From: Oscillospiraceae bacterium
GTDB taxonomy: Bacteria > Bacillota > Clostridia > Oscillospirales > QAMX01
Direction of reading: 5' to 3'
Assembly: GCA_015067675.1 (NCBI GenBank)
Contig: SVMB01000024.1
Coordinates: 1 to 40,689 of the forward strand
DNA: 40,689 nt
Position 1 is the stretch's first letter; every line of letters starts with the position of its first letter. The translations under genes and the position numbers were made by a program. Below are positions 23,593 through 32,234 of this stretch, piece after piece. The notes under the pieces were generated by a model that did not search any database, was not told the origin of the DNA, and was given only the letters and a program-made list of their open reading frames with translations.

Positions 23593-25560
23593 TCAGCCAA
23601 GTTCGTGGACATTTCTCTCCACAACGGCCTGCCGCAGCGCCGGCGTCAGCCGCTGGAAATACTCCGAGTAGCCGCCCACGCGCACGATCAGATCCGGGTA
23701 CTTGTCGGGATGCGCCAGCGCATCCTGCAGTTCTTCCGCCGAAGTGCAGGTCACCTGTACCTGAATGCCGCCCAGGGTAAAGTAGCTCTTCACCAGAGGT
23801 TCCAGAGCCTTACCGGCGAAATTTTTTGCAAGCGTCAGGTTGAGCACCGAGATACCCTCTGCCATCGGCAGCTTCGATGCGCTCTTGAGCATCGCCGTGG
23901 GTCCATCGCCCGCCTTGCCGCGCAGGGCCGCAATCGAGTCGCAGGTCGGCTGACCGCGATGCCGTCCATCCGGTGTCGGGCCCACCAGCAGTCCCTGCCG
24001 CTCATAGCGCGAGAACTGATGCTCGGTGAGAATGCAGCCGTCGATGAAACCGCCGGGCTTCTTGTCATGATACACCGCGTACATCCGCCGGACATAATCC
24101 TGCGCCAGCGCGTCGGCATCCTCGTCGTCCACGCCGAAGTGCGGGCATTTCTTCAGCTCGGCGTAAAACTGCGCATCCTCCGCCGCCAGCAGATCGAGAA
24201 ATTCCTGCGGCGCATACTTTTTCTTCCGGAACACCAGCTCACGAATCGCCAGCAATGAATCGATAACGTTGATCAGACCGCTGTCAGAGGACTGCGTCCA
24301 GGTGTAGCGCGCGCCGCCACCGTTGAAGTCCAGCCCCTTGTCGATGCAGTCATCCGTGAACAGGGTACGCATGGGATGGGGCAGGTATTTGGCCATGTAT
24401 TCATACCAGCCGATGATTCTGTCCAGATGCCGGTCGATCTCCTCGCAGGAATAGGCGCACAGTCCCTCGTAAAACTCCTCAAATGAAGATACCTCGGTCA
24501 GATGAGCAAACAGCCAGGTTTCCAGATGCTGCAGAAGCGGCACATTGCCGTCGGTTCCGCCGCAGCGGCTGATGCCCTGCAGGGTGGTTTCCGTGCAGCC
24601 GCAGCCGCAGAAGAGGGCAATCTCGTTGTCCGGAATCTGCGGGAAACGCTTTTTGAGCATGTCGTAAATACCGCGCTTATTGTAGAACGACGGATTGGTG
24701 CAGCCGGAGCGGATCGTCTCCACCGCCAGCTCCCAGAGGCTTTCGGGCATGTCGTCGTCTACCATCAGCTCCAGCATCGGGCGGCGATGACCGCGGATGG
24801 CACGCAGCGCCTGCTCGGTGATGGCGTTGTAGCTGTGGCCGATGGTACAGGACCAGTGGCCGACGGTATCGATGTTGATGAAGAGCTGCTCGATGAGATC
24901 GGTATAATCGCCGCCGTCCCAGTAATCGATCAGCCCGTCGTCCAGACAGCCGAGATTATCGCAGTCATCGAAATAGAAGATGAGATTCCAGGCTTCAATC
25001 GCCTCAAAAAAGCTCTCCGCCGGGGCAAACGGCACCTTTTCCACGGCCTTCACCAGCCGCTCGGGCGCACCGGCCCCGCGCAGATAGTCAGCGCATTTTT
25101 TCAGATATATCTCCATGCCGTCCAGCAGCGCCAGCAGACCTTCGCGGAATTCCTCGCCCTCGGGACGCGCCAGCACACGCTCACGGTAGGACGCAAGGCC
25201 CTCTTTCAGGATGCGCTTGTAGTTGGGCGCGGAGTGGGTCCAGCCGCCCGAATCCGGGTAGCGGCTGATCGCGTGGAACTCGCCCAGAATCACCGCAGCT
25301 TCCCGGCTCTTCTGTCCCAGCGCTTCCCAGTTTACCGAATAGGTCCACGCATGACCCGGCGCAACCGTATATCCCCTGTCATAGGTCTTGCGCCCCGCCG
25401 GATATAGCGGTTCGCCTTCATATACGGCCGGTTCCAGCGCCTCATAGTAACGTGCCATCGCCAGAGAATGGCGGTAGAAATAGCCTTTTTCGGGATGTTC
25501 AAAGAGACCTGCGGCGTAGGGTTCGCCGATATCATAAAAAAGCTGTGCAGTCGGATGCAT
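23593..25560 (-). CDS. Glycyl radical enzyme without adjacent activase (GRE2)
   Basis: 655 aa from ATG 25560 with AAGGAG ahead; an in-frame ATG eight codons earlier lacks a ribosome site. The C-terminal motif RVGGYSEYF gives radical glycine G630. The cysteine loop FCGCGCTET has the usual GC-x-E form with thiyl C322 and E324, as in dehydratase and decarboxylase GREs, plus two extra cysteines (C318, C320) just before. At 655 aa it is among the shorter family members. No activase gene is next to it; the only one in the window is that of the first GRE, about 11 kb away. Similarity to the first GRE is low outside the motifs. Substrate unknown; oxygen-sensitive cytoplasmic enzyme. Confidence 0.9.
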   Translation of the reverse strand: MHPTAQLFYDIGEPYAAGLFEHPEKGYFYRHSLAMARYYEALEPAVYEGEPLYPAGRKTYDRGYTVAPGHAWTYSVNWEALGQKSREAAVILGEFHAISRYPDSGGWTHSAPNYKRILKEGLASYRERVLARPEGEEFREGLLALLDGMEIYLKKCADYLRGAGAPERLVKAVEKVPFAPAESFFEAIEAWNLIFYFDDCDNLGCLDDGLIDYWDGGDYTDLIEQLFINIDTVGHWSCTIGHSYNAITEQALRAIRGHRRPMLELMVDDDMPESLWELAVETIRSGCTNPSFYNKRGIYDMLKKRFPQIPDNEIALFCGCGCTETTLQGISRCGGTDGNVPLLQHLETWLFAHLTEVSSFEEFYEGLCAYSCEEIDRHLDRIIGWYEYMAKYLPHPMRTLFTDDCIDKGLDFNGGGARYTWTQSSDSGLINVIDSLLAIRELVFRKKKYAPQEFLDLLAAEDAQFYAELKKCPHFGVDDEDADALAQDYVRRMYAVYHDKKPGGFIDGCILTEHQFSRYERQGLLVGPTPDGRHRGQPTCDSIAALRGKAGDGPTAMLKSASKLPMAEGISVLNLTLAKNFAGKALEPLVKSYFTLGGIQVQVTCTSAEELQDALAHPDKYPDLIVRVGGYSEYFQRLTPALRQAVVERNVHELG

Positions 25561-25641
25561 AAGCGCACTCCTTATCTCAAACATTGATTACGGGATTCGG
25601 CAGCGTTTCCCTTCGCGCCGCCTTACCCACTAAACACCGTG

Positions 25642-25670
25642 ATTATACCATGCTGAAATACCGAATGCAA
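25642..25670 (-). promoter_or_regulatory. Promoter of the second GRE gene
   Basis: TTGCAT (25670-25665), 17-nt spacer, TATAAT (25647-25642), giving a leader of about 75 nt. The gene thus has its own promoter behind the terminator of the upstream amidohydrolase. Confidence 0.75.
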
Positions 25671-25750
25671 TATATTTCGTAGATTGTCAAATGAAGGAAC
25701 AATAAATCTCACTCTCAAAGAAAAGTACGTTCCATCATGCATTACAAAGC

Positions 25751-25786
25751 ACAGAAAGACTGCCGCTTCACCGGCAGTCTTTCTGT
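25751..25786 (-). terminator. Terminator of the D-aminoacylase-like gene
   Basis: A perfect 15-bp stem (25751-25765 with 25772-25786, 6-nt loop), starting 7 nt after the stop codon. The T run on the minus strand is short (GCTTTGT). Confidence 0.75.
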
Positions 25787-25792
25787 ATACGC

Positions 25793-27352
25793 TTACAGCG
25801 CTTCTCTCTTCATGACATGGCCCAGACGCTTTCCGTTATACACCGCGTCCTCGACCACGACCTCACCGCCGAGCAGCACGTATTTCAGTCCCTCTGCACG
25901 CTGCCAGCAGGCCGTGAACTCCGCACGGTCGATGATCACTTCCGCATCAAAGATGCAGATATCCGCGTCAAAACCCTCATGCAGCTGCCCCTTGCTGCGA
26001 AGCCCGTACACAGTCGCGGGCATCGAGGTAATCTTGCGGATCATCTCCGTCAGCGTCGTCACGCCTTCTTCACGCACATACTTACCCAGCACACGGGGGA
26101 ACGTACCCCGCAGACGGGGATGGTAGACCTTATTGCCTCTGGCAACGCTGGAATCCGTACCGATCATCGTGCGCTCCCAGGCCATGACCGTTTTTACATC
26201 CTCTTCGCACATGGTGAAATAGCAGGCGGAGCAGGCATTATCGCTGTCGTGGATCATGTCAAAGATTGTCTCATACACGTCCTTGCCGTGACGCTTGGCG
26301 ATCTCGGGAATGCGCAGACCTTCGTAGTCAGGATACCCCTTGCACATTGCAATCTGAATCCAGCCGAAGTCGTCATTGCTGCCCCATTTGCCGAGAATCC
26401 ACTCACGGATTTTTGCCCGCTGTGCCGGATCCGCCAGCACTTTCGTCACGCCCAGGGCATGCAGCTCACTGGGCACAAAGGTAGCCGCAAGCGAAGTATG
26501 GGACGCGATGTAGGGATACACGTCACAGTAGACCTCATAGCCCTCATCGTTTGCCTCCTGCAGCATACGCAGGGTATGGGTCACCTTGCCCCAGTTTTCC
26601 TTGCCGGATGCCTTGTGATGGGACAGCACACCGCGTACCTTTGCGCTCCTGACGATGCTCAAAAACTCCTCCGTCGCACGGATGAGATTCGAGCTCTCGC
26701 CGCGGATGTGCGCACTCACCACCGCGTGGTATTCTCCGGCGACTTTCGCCAGTTCCAGCAGTTCTTCATACTGCGCATAAACGCCCGGAGTGTAGATCAG
26801 ACCAAAGGACAGTCCCAGGGCTCCTGCTTCCAGCGCATCACGCAGCAGCGCCTTCATCTTCTCCAGTTCTTCCGGCGTTGAGGGACGGTTTTCCATGCCC
26901 ATAACGGCCTTTCGCAGCGCACCGTGACCCACCAGCGTCACGAGATTGGAGCCCTGCGGCACGGTGGATGCCACCCGGAAGTAGGAGCTTCCGTTTTTCA
27001 GCACCTCACTGGTACGGCCGTACTCACCGATGGGCGCATCGTTTTCCGGCGTCAGGTCACGGGTAACCGGAAACAGCGACGAGCCGCATTGACCGCCGAC
27101 TGCGGTGGTAATGCCCTGTTCAATCTTCTCGGTCTGATCTGGAAAAGCGAACACAGCATTATCGGAATGGCTGTGAGAATCGATGAAGCCGGGCGTGACG
27201 ACCAGTCCCGCGGCGTCGATGACACGTGCGCCGCCTTCGATAGCCTTGCCGATCCGGACGATTTTCCCGTCTTTGACCGCGATATCGGCAAAATAGGAGG
27301 GATTACCGGTACCGTCGATGATTTTTCCGTTTTTGATTACGAGATCATACAT
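25793..27352 (-). CDS. D-aminoacylase / N-acyl-D-amino-acid deacylase-type amidohydrolase
   Basis: 519 aa from ATG 27352 (a GTG two codons upstream is too close to GGAG). The start LVIKNGKIIDGTGNP and GLVVTPGFIDSHSHSD are typical of the D-aminoacylase branch of the amidohydrolases, with metal ligands H60 and H62 and the metal cysteine C89 in GGQCGSS. The C-terminal HPRLRGTFPRVLGKYVREE segment is the family fingerprint, and GTDSSVARG holds the catalytic aspartate. Members remove acyl groups from N-acyl-D-amino acids; relatives act on dihydropyrimidine-like and other cyclic amides. It has its own promoter. No racemase or peptide transporter is adjacent, so the substrate is open. Confidence 0.9.
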   Translation of the reverse strand: MYDLVIKNGKIIDGTGNPSYFADIAVKDGKIVRIGKAIEGGARVIDAAGLVVTPGFIDSHSHSDNAVFAFPDQTEKIEQGITTAVGGQCGSSLFPVTRDLTPENDAPIGEYGRTSEVLKNGSSYFRVASTVPQGSNLVTLVGHGALRKAVMGMENRPSTPEELEKMKALLRDALEAGALGLSFGLIYTPGVYAQYEELLELAKVAGEYHAVVSAHIRGESSNLIRATEEFLSIVRSAKVRGVLSHHKASGKENWGKVTHTLRMLQEANDEGYEVYCDVYPYIASHTSLAATFVPSELHALGVTKVLADPAQRAKIREWILGKWGSNDDFGWIQIAMCKGYPDYEGLRIPEIAKRHGKDVYETIFDMIHDSDNACSACYFTMCEEDVKTVMAWERTMIGTDSSVARGNKVYHPRLRGTFPRVLGKYVREEGVTTLTEMIRKITSMPATVYGLRSKGQLHEGFDADICIFDAEVIIDRAEFTACWQRAEGLKYVLLGGEVVVEDAVYNGKRLGHVMKREAL

Positions 27353-27383
27353 ACGCACACACTCCTGTCAGTCGTTTGCCTCT

Positions 27384-27413
27384 ATTGTACCTGACGTCTC
27401 CGGCTTTTGTCAA
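27384..27413 (-). promoter_or_regulatory. Promoter of the D-aminoacylase-like gene
   Basis: TTGACA (27413-27408), 18-nt spacer, TACAAT (27389-27384), about 25 nt before the ATG and directly behind the terminator of the upstream gene. Confidence 0.8.
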
Positions 27414-27416
27414 GCA

Positions 27417-27451
27417 AAGGAGGGCAGCGCACGCTGTGTGCCGCCCTCCTT
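27417..27451 (-). terminator. Terminator of the FAD oxidoreductase gene
   Basis: A 15-bp stem with one mismatch and one G-T pair (27417-27431 with 27437-27451, 5-nt loop), 16 nt after the stop codon. Confidence 0.78.
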
Positions 27452-27467
27452 ATTCACTCCAATGTTT

Positions 27468-29762
27468 TCAATAAATGCGGATTTCGTTGAGCTTTGCCTG
27501 GTCTGCACCTGAGGATGCAAGCACCGTCACCCGCACCTGAGACGCACACAACGCCTCAAAGTCCACGCGCATCACACGGCAGAAGTTGCCGCGCACCTGT
27601 CCCACCTTCGTCCATCCGGCATCGGTGAGCACCTCCACGTCCACGTCCCGGGCGGTATAGGCAAAATGCGGGCCGCTCCAGTAGGCATACTTGGGCAGTG
27701 TCAGGTCGGTATCGGTGGTAATCTGCACCCGGGAGATCGTCGCAGGCTTTGCAAGCGTCAGGGTGATGCTCTGGGGAAGCGTCTCATCGGGTGACGATAC
27801 CCAGGCATTGCAGACGTTCTCATAAGAACGCAGCTCGCCATTGATCACATTGGCGGCGTATGCACCGGCGGCCTTATCCTCAGAGCTTGCGCTGACCTGC
27901 GCAGAACGCGCCAGATCCCGCTCGTCCTCGTTGACCACGCACTGCTGTGTGCCGGAATCCAGCACGATCGTCTGGTCATCCTCCACCAGCCACTGCTGCA
28001 GTTCGCGGATGTGATCGGTGTAGATATCCCGGGGCAGTACGCCGTACTTGCGGCAGAGAGCCGCCGCGGTGCCGACTGCCTGACCGAAACTTGCGATGGT
28101 GTTCTCGATACGGGTGGATCCCAGCGCCAGATGCGTCACCGAGCTGCAGCGGGATGCCACAAAGAGGTTTTTGACATTCACCGAGTAGAGGCAGCGGTAG
28201 GGCACGGGGCTGACCGGAATGCGCATATCCAGATGGAACACGCCGTCGGCGCCGGAGTACATACCCTTGGGGCTGTGCACGTCGATGCCCCAGCCGTGAT
28301 AGGTCACGGCATCATCGAAATGCGTACCGGCAATGCAGTCGTTCTGGGTCAGGATGTAATCGCCCACCAGACGGCGGTTTTCACGCTTGGAATTGTGCAG
28401 TGCAAGACCGGTCAGTGCCCAGTTTTCAAACATGGCCCGCCCTTCGTACACGTTTTTGCGCCAGTCAAAGTAGCCGATACCCAGCCGCACCAGCTCGTCT
28501 CGGGCAAATTCGCTGTCCCAGAGGTCATCGAAATCGTTGGAGTTTTCCATCCACCATTCGGTAGTCTCCTTGTAGTCGGGGACGCGGCCAAGCTCTGCCG
28601 GAAGCTTGATGGCCCAGTCGGGCGCGACGAATTCCACCGGCGAGCCGGTATCCTCCGCCATCCAGTTGCGGAACTGCCCCACAGAGCACAGGGGATTCTC
28701 CCTCTTCGGGTCACAGCGCAGGCGTCTGTGCAGACCGGGTGCGCAGGTACAGCCGCTCATGGTAAGGGCATCCGGGGCATCGGGGGCAAATTCCTCATTG
28801 AACTCATGCTTTGCCTCTCTGCCAAGACGATACTTCGCCCCGGCATAGTAGCCCACCCAGCCGTCACCGGTACAATCGGCGAAGAACGGCGCGCGGAATA
28901 CAGACTTTTCAAGCGTCATGGTGTTGACGCAGGTGATGGAAGTGATCACATCGTTTTCGGTTTCGGCATCGATGCACATCGTATCCAGAAATACCGTGAT
29001 ATTGGGTTCCCGCTCCACCAGATACTCCATCGCTCTCTGATAGGTGCAGCCAAGCTCCTCCCAGACGCGCTTGATCTCGTTTGCGATACCCGTTTCATGC
29101 CAGCCGGGATTGGTGGCACCGGCGCCGTTGAAGCCGATGGTTCCCTCTTCACTGGCATTGCCGCCGATGGTGGGACGTCCGGAGATCAGCGCGACCTTCA
29201 TACCCCGGCGCGCAGCACTCACCGCCGCCGGCATGCCGCCGGGGCCCGCTCCCACGACCACCAGATCCCAGTCGCCCATATCTTTCGGCTTTGTATCAAT
29301 CCCCTTGATCTGCGCACGCTGCCGCAGAAGTCGTGACAGCTCCGGCGACGGCAGGAAATCCATGTCGTCGGTCACCACCACCGCTGCACAGCGGGCAAGC
29401 CAGCCGCTCACGTCATGGAGGGCAAGCGTATGCGTTCCCTTATTCAGATATACATCGCCCGCAACGTCCCAGTACCAGTAAAGCACCGGCATTTTGCCGC
29501 AGACCGCAGGCAGCGTCTCACCGTCCACAATGATCCGGAACTGTCCCGGGGCTTCCGGGTACTTCCAGTTCTTTGTGCGCACAAAAACACGGTACCAGCC
29601 GTCGGCTTCCACCGTAAAGGTAGTCTCGGCATCCCCGGCCGGTTTGCCCGGTACCTCGTTTGCAATCAGATAAGGCTGTCCCATTTCACGCACAAACTGC
29701 GTTTCAGGCTGCCAGCCGCCGCGTTTTTCAAAATCAATCGTATCCATCCAGATCGTCTGCAT
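27468..29762 (-). CDS. FAD-dependent oxidoreductase with N-terminal beta-sandwich and C-terminal discoidin-like domain
   Basis: 764 aa from ATG 29762 with GGAGG ahead; the frame extends upstream through the promoters. Residues about 1-135 look like a carbohydrate-binding-type beta-sandwich (TFTVEADGWYRVFVRTKNW, KGTHTLALHDVSGWLA). The FAD domain starts near 165 with DLVVVGAGPGGMPAAVSAAR (dinucleotide motif G171-x-G-x2-G176) and the TIGGNASEEGTIGFNGAG loop found in FAD-dependent oxidoreductases of the FAD_oxidored type (PF12831). The last ~148 residues resemble an F5/8 (discoidin) domain with KPATISRVQITTDTDLT strands. Such modules normally bind glycans outside the cell, yet no signal peptide is visible. 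It may oxidise a sugar or glycoside. Divergent from a PocR-AraC regulator. Confidence 0.85.
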   Translation of the reverse strand: MQTIWMDTIDFEKRGGWQPETQFVREMGQPYLIANEVPGKPAGDAETTFTVEADGWYRVFVRTKNWKYPEAPGQFRIIVDGETLPAVCGKMPVLYWYWDVAGDVYLNKGTHTLALHDVSGWLARCAAVVVTDDMDFLPSPELSRLLRQRAQIKGIDTKPKDMGDWDLVVVGAGPGGMPAAVSAARRGMKVALISGRPTIGGNASEEGTIGFNGAGATNPGWHETGIANEIKRVWEELGCTYQRAMEYLVEREPNITVFLDTMCIDAETENDVITSITCVNTMTLEKSVFRAPFFADCTGDGWVGYYAGAKYRLGREAKHEFNEEFAPDAPDALTMSGCTCAPGLHRRLRCDPKRENPLCSVGQFRNWMAEDTGSPVEFVAPDWAIKLPAELGRVPDYKETTEWWMENSNDFDDLWDSEFARDELVRLGIGYFDWRKNVYEGRAMFENWALTGLALHNSKRENRRLVGDYILTQNDCIAGTHFDDAVTYHGWGIDVHSPKGMYSGADGVFHLDMRIPVSPVPYRCLYSVNVKNLFVASRCSSVTHLALGSTRIENTIASFGQAVGTAAALCRKYGVLPRDIYTDHIRELQQWLVEDDQTIVLDSGTQQCVVNEDERDLARSAQVSASSEDKAAGAYAANVINGELRSYENVCNAWVSSPDETLPQSITLTLAKPATISRVQITTDTDLTLPKYAYWSGPHFAYTARDVDVEVLTDAGWTKVGQVRGNFCRVMRVDFEALCASQVRVTVLASSGADQAKLNEIRIY

Positions 29763-29786
29763 ACAAAACCTCCGCTGATGTTTTTC

Positions 29787-29815
29787 TTGACCAGTTACCA
29801 TTATATCAGTATAAT
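29787..29815 (+). promoter_or_regulatory. Promoter of the PocR-AraC regulator
   Basis: TTGACC, 17-nt spacer, TATAAT; leader of about 45 nt to the ATG at 29867. It overlaps the -10 of the opposing promoter at 29800-29829. Confidence 0.8.
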
Positions 29816-29829
29816 AGAATAATAACTTT
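29800..29829 (-). promoter_or_regulatory. Tentative promoter of the FAD oxidoreductase gene
   Basis: A perfect TATAAT (29805-29800) lies 38 nt before the ATG, but no -35 match is found at 16-18 nt spacing. This suggests dependence on the divergent AraC-type activator. It overlaps the opposing promoter, so RNA polymerase can occupy only one of them at a time. Confidence 0.5.
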
Positions 29830-29866
29830 GATTTCATGCTATTCTGCTTTGGAACGGTGACGCTTT

Positions 29867-30772
29867 ATGGAAATCACAGTCAGCCTGATCAAACGCTATA
29901 TTGAACAGTTTCAGCAGCATTTCGGCTGGGATCTGCTCATCTACGACCACTACCGGATTCTGGCACAGGATGAAGATCTGACCCGGCTGCTTCCTGAGTA
30001 CAACTGGCATCTCAATCCCTACTGCCTGCGCATCAAGGATGATGCCGGACTGCAGCGCCGGTGCGCCCAGCTCAAAAACCGGTTTCACGCCTCTCTGCGA
30101 GACGAGGACACCGTCACCTGTGTCACCTGCTACTGCGGCGTGACGGAGCTGATCATCCCCATTGTGCTGGGAGGCAAGGCCGTATGCCTTCTTGCCGCCA
30201 CAGGGTATGCAGGCCCGCTCTCCCCTCAGATGAAAAGTATCCTCTGCCGCCGCACCGGACTTTCCCCGGCTGAACTGGATGTTCTGCGTGCCGAGCATCT
30301 TCCGACGCTGGAGCCTGAGCGGCGTGCCGTGCTTGAAACCTTTCTGCAGGTTCTGGCAGCTCTCCTGCGCAGTTATCTGATCGAACACCCCCAGCTTCTG
30401 CATCCCGGCCGTCCCGTCGCCTCCGACAGCATTCAGCAGCGTTACGTCTACGATGCGCTGGACTACATCCGCAGCAATTACACCCGCGACATCGGCATCC
30501 GCGAAGTCGCCGCCCACTGTCACGTCAGTCCGTCCTATCTGCAGCATCTGTTCAGCACCTACCGCGGCTGCGGCATTTCAACGGAGCTGCGTCTGTGCAG
30601 ACTGGCCGGTGCTGCAGAGCTTCTGTGTACCACCGAGCATTCCGTTCGGGCCATTGCTCTGCGCTCCGGCTTTCATGCGGTGGACTATTTCTCAACACTC
30701 TTCGGCCACCAGTACGGCATGACGCCGCTTGCCTATCGCCGCAAATACGGCAGACACGCCGACGCCACCTGA
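29867..30772 (+). CDS. AraC-family regulator with PocR sensory domain
   Basis: 301 aa; ATG 29867 with a weak GGTGA site. The N-terminal half (about 15-170) matches the PocR domain: C53, C66, C85, C88 and C90 and the segment CGVTELIIPIVLGGKAVCLL, where the cysteine-rich region is typical. PocR domains sense small hydrocarbon derivatives such as 1,3-propanediol. The C-terminal half (about 195-295) has the AraC helix-turn-helix pair IREVAAHCHVSPSYLQHLFS and VRAIALRSGFHAVDYFSTLF. It likely activates the divergent FAD oxidoreductase gene, whose promoter lacks a -35 (inference). Confidence 0.92.
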   Translation: MEITVSLIKRYIEQFQQHFGWDLLIYDHYRILAQDEDLTRLLPEYNWHLNPYCLRIKDDAGLQRRCAQLKNRFHASLRDEDTVTCVTCYCGVTELIIPIVLGGKAVCLLAATGYAGPLSPQMKSILCRRTGLSPAELDVLRAEHLPTLEPERRAVLETFLQVLAALLRSYLIEHPQLLHPGRPVASDSIQQRYVYDALDYIRSNYTRDIGIREVAAHCHVSPSYLQHLFSTYRGCGISTELRLCRLAGAAELLCTTEHSVRAIALRSGFHAVDYFSTLFGHQYGMTPLAYRRKYGRHADAT

Positions 30773-30798
30773 CAGCTACGCATTTCATGCAATACACG

Positions 30799-30836
30799 AG
30801 CCCCGGCAGTCAAAGCTTGACCGTCGGGGCTTCGTA
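30799..30836. terminator. Shared terminator between PocR-AraC and YcxB-like genes
   Basis: A 15-bp stem with one mismatch and one G-T pair (30799-30813 with 30817-30831, 3-nt loop), between the ends of two convergent genes. Confidence 0.65.
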
Positions 30837-30843
30837 TATACTG

Positions 30844-31311
30844 TTACATTCTGCACTTCTTGATCTTGCTGCGGAGGAACTCCTCGAGTCCCTGCGGGAA
30901 TGCGGACTTGCAGAGAATATAGCCCTGCTGCTTGGAGATCATCAGGTACATATTGGTACGGGTCTCAAGCAGACCGAAAAGATTGTCATAGTCAAGCCTG
31001 GATTCGCCGCTTGCGGTGTTCTGTGTGAAATACGTATCATAGAATGCAAAACGGATTTCTGCATTCTGCACCACTTTTTTGGACTTATAGGCGCGCTTGA
31101 TCTGGCCGTTCTGCAAAAGCAGCACAAGCAGTGGGAACAGCACACAGAATACCAGAATAAACGGATTTTTTGTCAGGACGCTGGCCACCACCACGCATGC
31201 TTCCAGGGCTGCAAACTTCAGCATCGTGCCGGGTGTGAGCATCAGCGCACGGTTGAAACGGAAGTATTCCTGATAATTATAAACCGTCGTCGTCTTGAAG
31301 GGAGCGTTCAT
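30844..31311 (-). CDS. YcxB-like membrane protein, function unknown
   Basis: 155 aa; AGGTGA lies 7 nt before the ATG. Two hydrophobic stretches at about 30-70 (MLKFAALEACVVVASVLTK and FILVFCVLFPLLVLLLQ) form a membrane hairpin. The C-terminal ~75 residues (YDTYFTQ, LDYDNLFGLLETRTNMYLM, GYILCKSAFPQGLEEFLRSK) match the YcxB-like C-terminal domain found in many Firmicutes and always of unknown function. It is a single-gene unit with its own promoter. Confidence 0.78.
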   Translation of the reverse strand: MNAPFKTTTVYNYQEYFRFNRALMLTPGTMLKFAALEACVVVASVLTKNPFILVFCVLFPLLVLLLQNGQIKRAYKSKKVVQNAEIRFAFYDTYFTQNTASGESRLDYDNLFGLLETRTNMYLMISKQQGYILCKSAFPQGLEEFLRSKIKKCRM

Positions 31312-31328
31312 AATATCACCTCAATGGC

Positions 31329-31357
31329 ATTATAGCATGTTCTGCCGGGGAAGTAAA
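31329..31357 (-). promoter_or_regulatory. Promoter of the YcxB-like gene
   Basis: TTTACT (31357-31352), 17-nt spacer, TATAAT (31334-31329), 18 nt before the start codon. Confidence 0.75.
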
Positions 31358-31379
31358 GGCCAATGCACCGCGAAGCACC

Positions 31380-32177
31380 TTACAGCGTCTCAAGTTCACC
31401 TTCCATAAACTTGCAGACATCCTCAAAGGCCTCAATCTGGGCACGACGCTTGAGTTCAAAGAAGAATCCGTGCTCCACATCCTTGTACACCTTCCAATGG
31501 GACCGCACGCCCATCGCCCGCTGCCGTCTGGCAATTTCCAGCGTATATTCCGACGGGAACAGGTGCTCTCTCTGGGCTTCCATGAAGAAGATCGGCGGAT
31601 TATCCGCTCTGACGTAGTTTTTCAGCGACAGGCGCTCATACCGTCCGGGCTCCTTATCGTACGGAGCGCCGGCAATTCCCTGCATGGTTGCCCAGAACTG
31701 GGGCATCATGGCCTCGTAGGGCAAAAAATCCGCCGGCGTCGCCTGCAGCATACCGCCGCAGGGCTTCACCCATTCGTTTTCCAGACGGCACACATCGCCG
31801 CATTCGCCGGGATCGGCACACAGCAGCAGTGAGCCCAGATGAGCTCCCGCAGATGAGCCATGCACTGCGATTCTCAGCGGCCTGCCCAGCTCTTTGAGAA
31901 TCGTCACAAACCGATCGTATGCCTCCCGGATGTCACTCAGCTGCATGAATGCGTCCTTTGCATCCAGCCGGTAATCCGTAGACGCCACGATGTATCCCCG
32001 ATTGCCCAGCGCCTCCATGATCTCATGAAAACCCGTTCTGGAACCGGCGCGCCAACCACCGCCGTGTACAATGAACACTGCGGTATCCTTCGTGATGTTT
32101 TCCGGTATATGCAGATCAAAAACACGTCCCTTAACCAGCGGACGATCCAGATAATAGGTTTCAAATGTACTCTTCAC
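31380..32177 (-). CDS. Alpha/beta hydrolase, hormone-sensitive-lipase-like esterase
   Basis: 265 aa from GTG 32177, with GGGAG 8 nt ahead; an earlier in-frame GTG (32195) has no ribosome site. VFIVHGGGWRAGS (35-47) is the oxyanion HGGG motif of the carboxylesterase/BD-FAE branch, and HGSSAGAH puts the nucleophile at S109. DVEHGFFFE carries the catalytic histidine. Members remove acetyl or other acyl groups from sugars or small esters. A small hairpin (32195-32213) separates it from the flavoprotein gene upstream; the two may be co-transcribed. Confidence 0.88.
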   Translation of the reverse strand: MKSTFETYYLDRPLVKGRVFDLHIPENITKDTAVFIVHGGGWRAGSRTGFHEIMEALGNRGYIVASTDYRLDAKDAFMQLSDIREAYDRFVTILKELGRPLRIAVHGSSAGAHLGSLLLCADPGECGDVCRLENEWVKPCGGMLQATPADFLPYEAMMPQFWATMQGIAGAPYDKEPGRYERLSLKNYVRADNPPIFFMEAQREHLFPSEYTLEIARRQRAMGVRSHWKVYKDVEHGFFFELKRRAQIEAFEDVCKFMEGELETL

Positions 32178-32234
32178 AGCCCAATCTCCCTTCACGGCAG
32201 CATATATCTGCCGCCAGCCCCATATTTGTTCCCG

